The position numbers and the translations under genes were made by a program. Below, one piece after another: positions 56,954 through 64,000 of a DNA stretch of 64,000 nucleotides. Position 1 is the stretch's first letter; every line of letters starts with the position of its first letter. The notes under the pieces were generated by a model. That model did not search any database. It worked only from the letters and a program-made list of their open reading frames with translations, and was not told where the DNA came from. The DNA is taken from positions 143,227,402-143,291,401 of the forward strand of contig NC_133122.1 of NCBI RefSeq assembly GCF_033568475.1, read 5' to 3'. The stretch comes from Henckelia pumila. Lineage: Eukaryota > Streptophyta > Magnoliopsida > Lamiales > Gesneriaceae.

Positions 56954-59900
56954 CTAAAACTGAATATCCTCAATTGACACAACACCCATACGAGCTGTAT
57001 GCTCATGAAACAGTTTGGGTGGTAGTCCCTTTGTAAGCGGATCCGCAACCATGGAGTTTGTACCGATATGCTCAATAGACAACTGTCCACTCGGAATTCT
57101 TTCTTTAACAACCTGAAACTTGATGTCAATATGCTTCGACTTCGTCGAGCTCCTGTTGTTATTAGAATATAAAACTGCTGACTTATTGTCACAATGTAAC
57201 TTCAGTGGTCTGTCAATACCATCAACAATGCGCAGTCCCGTGACAAAATTTCGCAGCCATATTCCATGATTAGATGCCTCGTAACATGCAACAAACTCTG
57301 CTGCCATAGTGGAAGAGGCTATAAGAGACTGTTTAGCACTCTTCCAAGAAATGGCACCTCCAGCAAGGAGATAGATGTAGCCCGAAGTAGATTTCATACT
57401 ATCTTGGCATCCAGCGAAATCGGAGTCAGTATACCCAATGATCTCAAGCTGATCCAACCTCCGATACATGAGCATGTAATCTTTTGTTCTCTGTAAGTAC
57501 CTTAAAACTCTTTTGACTGCTTTCCAATGATCCATTCCTGGATTACTTAGATATCGACCCAACATTCCTGTCACGTATGCAATATCTGGACATGTACAGA
57601 CCTGAGCATACATTAGACTCCCCACTGCAGATGCATAGGGAATCTTCTGCATTTCCTTTTCCTCAAAATCATTCTTGGGACACTGATTGAGACTGAATTT
57701 GTCTCATTTAGCCACAGGGGTATCACCTGGTTTACAATCTTGCATCCCATTTCGCTTGAGAACCTTCTCGATATAGCCTTTCTGTGATAATCCAAGCATA
57801 CCTCGAGAGCTATCCCGATGTATCTGGATACCCAGTACAAATGATGCATCACCAAGATCTTTCATCTCAAAATTCTTAGCTAGAAATCTCTTGGTGTCAT
57901 GCAACATATCTATATCGTTGCTAGCGAGTATGATGTCATCAACGTATAAAACAAGAAAAATATGCTTGCTCCCACTGAACTTATGGTATACACAATCATC
58001 AACCAAATTCATCTCAAAACCGAACGAGATGATCACTTGATGAAACTTAAAATACCACTGTCGAGATGCCTGCTTGAGTCCATAGATGGATTTTTTGAGT
58101 TTGCAAACCATATTATTTGTATCTTCAGACACAAAATTTTCTGGTTGCACCATATAAATCATTTCATCAATGTCACCATTCAAAAATGCTGTCTTAACAT
58201 CCATCTGATGTAACTCAAGGTCGAAATGTGCCACTAATGCCATTATAATCCTGAAAGAGTCTTTCGAAGAAACTGGAGAGAAAGTCTCTTTATAATCAAT
58301 GCCTTCTTTCTGTGTAAAGCCTTTTGCAACAAGACGTGCCTTGTATCTTTCCACATTACCTTTCGAATTCCTCTTGGTTTTAAATATCCATTTGCAACCA
58401 ATGGGCCTCGCACCTTTAGGTAATGGGACAAGATCCCAAACGTCATTGTCTTTCATAGACTTTATCTCCTCATCCATGGCATTAATCCACTTTTGAGAGT
58501 TAGAACTTTCCATGGATTGACAGAAGTTGATAGGATCATCCTCCATCATTCCAGTGTCTACCTCATGTTCTTGAAGAAATACAATGTAATCATCTGGCAC
58601 CGCATTTCTTCTCTCTCTAGTGGATCTCCTTAATGGCATAGGTTCTGGAGGTGCTTGAGTTTGTTCATCCTGAATATTGTCTTGAATGAGAGGATCTCCA
58701 ATATTGTCTTGTATTGTGTCTTGGGCAAGGTCAGAAATGATATCCTGATCAATTTCCAGAACACCTGTGGGAATATTCACATATTCCTCTTCAAAGACAA
58801 TATCTCTAACTTTATCTCCCCTCGCAAACTTGGCATCCTCAAAGAACCGGGCATTTTCCGACTCAAAAATCGACTTAGTTGTGGGATCATAAAACTTGTA
58901 CAACCTAGATCGTTCAGAGTATCCAATAAAATAACAACTAACTGTCCTTAAGTCCAGTTTCTTTTCATTAGGCTTGTAAGGCCTTGCCTCAGCTGGACAT
59001 CCCCAACGTGCAAATGCTTAAGACTAGGCTTTTTGCCTGTCCAAAGTTCATAAGGGATTTTGGTAGTTGCTTTTGTCGGAACCCTGTTAAGGATATATGC
59101 TGCAGTCTTTAGCGCTTCTCCCCAGAGTGATTCTGGTAAGGTAGAATGACTAATCATACTCCTCACCATGTCCTTAAGCGTTCTGTTTCGTCTTTCAGCA
59201 ACACCATTCATAGTGGGCGAACCCGGCATAGTGTACTGTGGGACGATACCGCATTCCTCTAGGAATTTAGCAAAAGGTCCTGGACGTTGTTCACCTGAAC
59301 CGTCATATCTACCATAGTATTCACCACCACGGTCAGATCTAATGGTTTTAATCTTTAAGCCAAGTTGATTTTCAACTTCAGCTTTATAATTTTTGAACAT
59401 ATCCAATGACTGTGCCTTTTCATGAATGAGATAAATGAAGCCATATCTTGAAAAATCATCTGTGAACGTTATAAAATACTGTTGACAATTCCAAGAAGCC
59501 GAAGGGAATGGCCCACAAATATCAGTATGTATAAGTTCTAAGACGCCTGAAGTTCGGTTGGCTTCAAATCTCCTCTTATTGGTTTGTTTTTCTTTTATAA
59601 AATTAACACAAATATTAAAATCTGTGAAATCTAAAGGCTCGAGAATTTCGTATGACACAAGTCTCTGTATTCTCCTTTCAGAGATATGTCCTAATCTCTT
59701 GTGCCATAACACAGCTGAATTCTCAATTAATTTTCTTTTAGTGCCTTTACTGGTTTGCAGGGATTCGTTAAATGAAGCAATAATATCCAAAGAATAAAGA
59801 TTATCATAGCCTGATAAAGAACCGGAACCAATTAAATTTGAATCACGAAACAAACTGAATATTCCATTTCCAAAAGAACAAGAAAAACCAAATTTTTCCA

Positions 59901-60300
59901 ATGCAGAAATAGAAACCAAATTTCGCCTAAAAGACGGTACAATAAATGTTTCAAAAAGATCCAAATAAATTCCAGTCTTTAACAATAATCTAAATTTCCC
60001 AATTGCTTCAACTTGAACTTTGTTGCCATCACCAACATAGATGAATCTTTCAGCATCATTTGGTTTTCGGCAATCCAGACAACCCTGCATAGACACACTG
60101 ATGTGAGTTGTTGCACCAGAATCTATCCACCACATGTGTCTAGGCACTGAAATTAAATTAATTTTAGAACAAACCATATTAAGAAGCATACCTTTATTAG
60201 CACGCCAAGCGTGATAATTACTGCAATGCCTCTTCATATGCCCTTCACCACCACAAAAAAAACATGCAGTACTTTGAGAATCACTAGGATCCTTCTTTTG
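56954..60300 (-). pseudogene. Copia gag-pol, three visible breaks
   Basis: In minus-strand order: gag zinc knuckle [14 protein letters not shown] (about 60220-60265); protease [10 protein letters not shown] (about 60100); pre-integrase HKRLGH with CVNF, where the second Cys of the CxxC pair is replaced by Phe; integrase [16 protein letters not shown] and [11 protein letters not shown] (59130-59540); reverse transcriptase with KARLVAKGFTQKEG, MDVKTAFLNG and YVDDIILAS (57704-58500); RNase H with YTDSDFAG and STSGYIYLLAGG (56954-57652). A one-base loss near 59005 shifts the frame after integrase, and a TGA at 57704-57706 separates reverse transcriptase from RNase H. Otherwise the reading is well preserved. 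With the lost zinc ligand it is unlikely to be active. Confidence 0.9.
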
Positions 60301-60416
60301 TTTCTTTAGAGGTTGTGTAACTGCAGCTTCCTTACCCTTCTTTTTATTCCTTTGTCCTTGGTTTTTGAGGTAGAGGAGAAATGAGCACTTTCTGTCTTAT
60401 CTTGCTTCAACCTTTC

Positions 60417-61723
60417 TGTTGAATCCGATATTTTGGTGATAACAAACAACAACTCATTGTATAGGAATGTGCTGCCAACCATTGTATTTCAGGAATCTAC
60501 TACAACTTCTACCGGAAGCTTGTCAATCGCCCTTGCTCTCGATCGGCTGAAGACACAAGGATAAATCCATCTACCGGAAGCTTGTCAACCGCCTATGTCT
60601 CTCGACCGGTTGAAGTCTCAAGCCTATCGACTGGTTATTCAAACCAGCAGAGGACAAATATCCCTACCGGTAGAATGCCAACTGCCTATCAAGATATCTC
60701 GAGACAAGTACCTGTGACAAGATGTTCTTTGCAGGATCCTTTATTAAAAGCAGAACCGGCGTATCAGAAGATTTGTTGACTCCTGCAAATCAAGACAACA
60801 GGTTGTACCAAAATGGCAAAAACACAGAATGACTGCAGATAAAGCACTCGACCGTTTATTCCAGTTTTGGACCCTGGAAGTTGTCTGCAGTGTACGATCC
60901 TCATGCAGAATCATCAATGCATTTATGAGCATTAAATGTGCATTCAATGCAGCATCAGAACGTTCAAAATAAAGACGTTGATGATTGACCTATTTAAAGG
61001 GAGGATTGCTCAAGAAGTGACATAACAACAAAAAAGGAACAACAACAAGTGATACGAGACAACGAAGAGAGACATTTCAATCACTTGAGTAATATCAGAA
61101 GTCCTCATCTGATATACTTGAGCACACTCACAAGATCATTCATCTGCTGCTCAAATAAACCCTCGCTTATAGTTCACGTATCTGATCATCAAGGATCATC
61201 CTAGGGTTTCCAAGCCTCTCGACCGCTCTGCAGTCTGAGAAGCTCAACTCAACTATACTCAGTGTTGAAGAGACTTGAAGCTGCTCTGAAAGCTTCCACC
61301 AGTCTGATAAGAACTGAGAATCTTATCTGTGTAAATCTAGGAGTTTCGGATTAGGCATTGGATAAGTCCTAAGTCTGAAGTGGGTGTATTACAAGACGTT
61401 GTAATAACCAAAGTCTTCTAGTGAATTCCTTCCTAAGTGGAAGAAGGGGAGACGTAGAAGGATTAAGCCTTCGAACTTCCATAAAATCGTGCTTTAGCCT
61501 TTACTGCCATTTATCTTACATCCTGCTCATACATTGCTTTATAAACTTTGCATCACTAAAACCTCTGAACTAGTTCCGCACTATTTAAGTTGTTCAAAAC
61601 GTTTTAGAAGTTGAGAAAACAGATTAAGTGAACTAAACCTCACTTGATCATTTTAAAGAAGAAGAAGAAAAGTTTCAGAGTGTATTCACCCCCCCCCCTC
61701 TACCCTCTGAACCGATCCCAACA
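60417..61723 (+). repeat. Sirevirus-type 5' LTR (1,307 bp)
   Basis: Starts TGTTGAATCC and ends GATCCCAACA. A TATA-like box (TATTTAAA, 60991-60998) lies mid-LTR. CTACCGGAAGCTTGTCAA occurs twice (60502 and 60570), and related CGACCGGTTG words recur. A C11 run sits near the end (61690). Confidence 0.8.
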
Positions 61724-61725
61724 AG

Positions 61726-61737
61726 TGGTATCAGAGC
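61726..61737 (+). promoter_or_regulatory. Primer-binding site for initiator tRNA-Met
   Basis: TGGTATCAGAGC begins two bases after the LTR terminal CA. It is the standard Copia primer site. Confidence 0.92.
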
Positions 61738-61776
61738 GGGTTCCTTTCTCAACTGTTGATCTAAAGTTTTAAAATC

Positions 61777-63789
61777 ATGACTTCTTTCAACAGAATTCCT
61801 ATGTTTTCTAAAGAAGAGTATGATGATTGGAAAATTCGCATGCAGGCACATCTTGCAGCACAGGATGATGACATGCTATATGTCATAACAGACGGTCCTA
61901 TCAAAATTATGAAGGTCAACCCAGCTCTAGCCGATGGTGCAGGACAAATGATTGAGAAACCAAGAGCTGAGTGGACCACTGAGGACAAAAAGAAGGCCAA
62001 TCTTGACAATGTGGCCCGGGACATCCTATACAAAACACTGGACAAGAATATGTTCAGCAAAATCAAGTCATGTTCCACAGCAAAGGAGATTTGGGAGAAG
62101 CTCACTCAGCTGTGTGAAGGGAATGACCAGACAAAGGAAAACAAGCTCACCTTGGCCATTCAAAAATATGACAACGCCAAAATGAAGCCAGGGGAAACCA
62201 TGGCTGAATTTGATGAACGGTTCAGTAGTATCATTTGTGATCTTATTGCTTTAGGTAAAACTTATACTAACCGTGAAATTGCTGTGAAGGTTATGAGAGC
62301 TCTGCCCAAAGAATGGGAGATCAAGACAGTGGCCATGAGAGAGTCGAAAGACTTGAGCAAGGTTGAACTGCATGATCTCTTTGTAGATCTTAAAGCCTAC
62401 GAGTTCGAGCTCAACATGAGAACAGAAGATGAACCATCTACCTCTCAACCAACCAAGGCCTTAACCTCAACCGTGATACCTCCACCGGTCGAGGAAGCTC
62501 CAAAGAGATCAGCTGAGCAAATCAGCAATGAAGCCATGACACTCTTTGTCAAGAAATTTGGTAAATTTATGCGTAAAAACAATTCTAAATTTAAAAATTA
62601 TCATAAATCGGACCATACAAACGATGGTCCTACTTGTTTTAACTGTGGCAAGCCAGGCCATTTCATTGCAGAGTGCACCAAGCCTAAGAGCAATGATCAG
62701 AAGCAATTTTCTGAAAGAAGAAGGGGCAAGGAGGACAGGAGGACCCTTAGAAAAGGAAGAGACCAAAGGGTTCTAGTAGCAGACGAAAGCAAAAGCAAGT
62801 GGGCCGAGTCTGACTCCGACAACTCCAATACCGGAAGCTCTTCAGATGACAGCGATGATGAAAAGGTGGAATGCCTTATGGCTGACATCGAAGAAGAAGC
62901 TGAGGAGGTATTTGACTTTGGCTCACCTGAATTTACTCACAGTGATTTGGTTACTGCTTTACACGAAATGGCTAATGAATACAAAGCATTATCCAAGGAG
63001 TTCGAGGAAGTAAAGGCAAAAAGAGCCGACCTAAAAGATAAGTCAAGCGAATCAAGCTGCATGCAGCAAAAAGAGCTTGATGGTCTTAAGGTCAAGCTAA
63101 GTCTGCTGGCTACTGAGAACGACACCTTGAAAAGAGTATTCCAAGCTACCTTGATTGAGAATAAAAAACTACTTGAAACCATTAAGGCTTGGAATAAATC
63201 TTCTGTAACCATTGACAAGATTCAAGAAATCCAAAGACCGGTACATGATAAGACCGGTCTAGGGTTTGGAACAAATGAACAGTCTATGGAGTCCTGTATT
63301 CAGTCAAGCCTGGACAAAGGCAATCTTAACAAAATAAGATTTGTCAGGTCCAGCACGATATATGAACACGATAAGTGCAGCTTTGACAAAAATCAGAAAG
63401 TATCTAACGAACGAAGTTCTAAGCATAGAGGGCTGGGATATGTGGATCCCCAGATCTCTAATCAAAGAGGAACTTGGATCAAACCTAAACCTAATGAAAG
63501 AAGAAAGGGAAACCAATCTAATTTCAAAAGGCCATGGAATGAGCCTAACTACTCTAAGAAAAGATGGTCAAAGGAGAAGCCTTACCAGTACTTTAATTGC
63601 AGGCCAGTTCAAAAGAGGTACAGGCTAACTGATAAAAATCAAAAAGGCAAGCAGCACACAGTAACCTCACAAGCACACACATTTACTGCCTATCGACCGC
63701 ACAGATTTCTGGACACACACACGGGCAAACCTGTAAGGGTGTTCCAGGTGTGGGTCCCAAAAGGGCTAATCCGACCTGGACCCTACTAG
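61777..63789 (+). CDS. Sirevirus-type Gag protein
   Basis: A 670-codon frame from an ATG 40 bases after the primer site. Gag forms the virus-like particle and packages the element RNA. Residues about 1-225 carry the Copia gag core (FSKEEYDDWKIRMQAHL near the start, then WEKLTQLCEG and TMAEFDERFSSI, then LPKEWE). A CCHC zinc knuckle, CFNCGKPGHFIAEC, begins at about residue 287. It is followed by a Ser/Asp-rich acidic stretch (about 350-380), a predicted coiled coil (about 390-470) and a basic C-terminal tail ending VWVPKGLIRPGPY. The extended tail fits Sireviruses. The frame ends at TAG (63787-63789) and stays open in the same frame beyond it. Confidence 0.9.
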   Translation: MTSFNRIPMFSKEEYDDWKIRMQAHLAAQDDDMLYVITDGPIKIMKVNPALADGAGQMIEKPRAEWTTEDKKKANLDNVARDILYKTLDKNMFSKIKSCSTAKEIWEKLTQLCEGNDQTKENKLTLAIQKYDNAKMKPGETMAEFDERFSSIICDLIALGKTYTNREIAVKVMRALPKEWEIKTVAMRESKDLSKVELHDLFVDLKAYEFELNMRTEDEPSTSQPTKALTSTVIPPPVEEAPKRSAEQISNEAMTLFVKKFGKFMRKNNSKFKNYHKSDHTNDGPTCFNCGKPGHFIAECTKPKSNDQKQFSERRRGKEDRRTLRKGRDQRVLVADESKSKWAESDSDNSNTGSSSDDSDDEKVECLMADIEEEAEEVFDFGSPEFTHSDLVTALHEMANEYKALSKEFEEVKAKRADLKDKSSESSCMQQKELDGLKVKLSLLATENDTLKRVFQATLIENKKLLETIKAWNKSSVTIDKIQEIQRPVHDKTGLGFGTNEQSMESCIQSSLDKGNLNKIRFVRSSTIYEHDKCSFDKNQKVSNERSSKHRGLGYVDPQISNQRGTWIKPKPNERRKGNQSNFKRPWNEPNYSKKRWSKEKPYQYFNCRPVQKRYRLTDKNQKGKQHTVTSQAHTFTAYRPHRFLDTHTGKPVRVFQVWVPKGLIRPGPY

Positions 63790-64000
63790 ATATGGGTACC
63801 AAAAGTTCTTCACCCTTTGCAGGTACTAAAAGTCCAAACAGGCGAGAAAACCACTTCTATCAAGGACACTACCTGGTATTTAGATAGCGGTTGTTCACGA
63901 CACATGACAGGGAATCCAGAACTTCTAACAGAAGTGGTGTTGTGCAAAGGACCAAAGATCAGCTTTGGAGACAACTCCAAAGGTAAAACCATGGGTAAGG
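63790..64000 (+). CDS. Start of Sirevirus-type pol (protease), partial
   Basis: In the same frame as gag after the TAG, the sequence reads IWVPK and then WYLDSGCSRHMTG, the Copia aspartic protease active site (D-S-G). The frame remains open to the window end. It lacks its own well-placed start and would need readthrough of the UAG, or the TAG could be a mutation. Confidence 0.75.
   Translation, partial: MWVPKVLHPLQVLKVQTGEKTTSIKDTTWYLDSGCSRHMTGNPELLTEVVLCKGPKISFGDNSKGKTMGK

Larger units (their letters stand above)
56055..60416 (-). mobile_element. Ty1/Copia element (Tork/Tnt1-like), cut by the next element
   Basis: A minus-strand element with its 3' LTR at 56055-56542, a polypurine tract (AAGTGGGAGATTG on the minus strand, about 56540-56552), and a nearly complete pol reading toward the left. 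Its 5' side stops in gag at 60416, exactly where the Sirevirus-type LTR begins. The missing 5' LTR probably lies beyond the window, on the far side of that insertion. Confidence 0.85.
60417..64000 (+). mobile_element. Sirevirus-type Ty1/Copia element, 5' part
   Basis: 5' LTR (60417-61723), Met-tRNA primer-binding site, an intact 670-codon gag and the beginning of pol, running off the right window edge. The LTR length, the large gag with a zinc knuckle plus long C-terminal extension, and the protease WYLDSGCSRHMTG point to the Sirevirus lineage. The 3' LTR is out of view. Confidence 0.87.

Overview
The window looks like a gene-poor, AT-rich stretch of nuclear DNA from a flowering plant, most likely a eudicot. 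The evidence is a spliced plastid-type fatty-acid synthase gene, nested LTR retrotransposons of plant lineages (Ty3/Gypsy Tat, Ty1/Copia, Sirevirus), a plant L1-type LINE, plant MITE families, and Helitrons ending in a hairpin plus CTAG. An asterid such as a member of Lamiales is possible but is only a guess. One apparently intact host gene is visible: a 13-exon KAS II-like beta-ketoacyl-ACP synthase on the minus strand (33328-36608). I rebuilt it exon by exon, and its catalytic Cys-His-His set is present. Almost everything else is mobile DNA or its remains.

Layout. 1-8.7 kb: AT-rich spacer, a small Helitron, an RNase H-like relic, an old LTR fragment, GC-rich duplicated modules and a 1-kb minisatellite. 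8.7-16.9 kb: a decayed LINE (minus strand) split by a decayed Copia element that is flanked by a perfect TGTAC target duplication. 16.9-19.4 kb: GC-rich inverted repeats and a CACTA-type transposase exon. 19.65-22.9 kb: a large imperfect inverted repeat (arms about 1.6 kb, 37-nt loop) carrying head-to-head broken copies of an unrecognised gene. 23-27 kb: a Tourist-like MITE and a 512-bp tandem duplication. 27-31.2 kb: a Sirevirus-like LTR holding a MULE-type MITE and a nested 1,864-bp solo LTR with CACTT target duplication. 31.6-32.7 kb: a probable Helitron. 33.3-36.6 kb: the KAS II-like gene. 37.0-37.3 kb: another Helitron. 40.2-50.7 kb: a complete, young Ty3/Gypsy Tat-lineage element (GGTAT target duplication, LTRs nearly identical). 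Its gag-pol is on the minus strand, and a separate intron-containing gene runs antisense near its 3' LTR; a 70-bp tandem repeat separates the two. 50.7-56 kb: spacer with Stowaway-like and other MITEs and a Sirevirus LTR fragment. 56.05-60.4 kb: a Copia element (minus) cut at its 5' side by a Sirevirus-type Copia element (plus), which runs off the window end with an intact gag ORF and an in-frame UAG before pol.

The host gene would act in plastid fatty-acid elongation. The remaining coding potential serves transposition. The Tat antisense gene and the long inverted repeat are the least conventional structures here. All family assignments come from reading motifs; no search was run.
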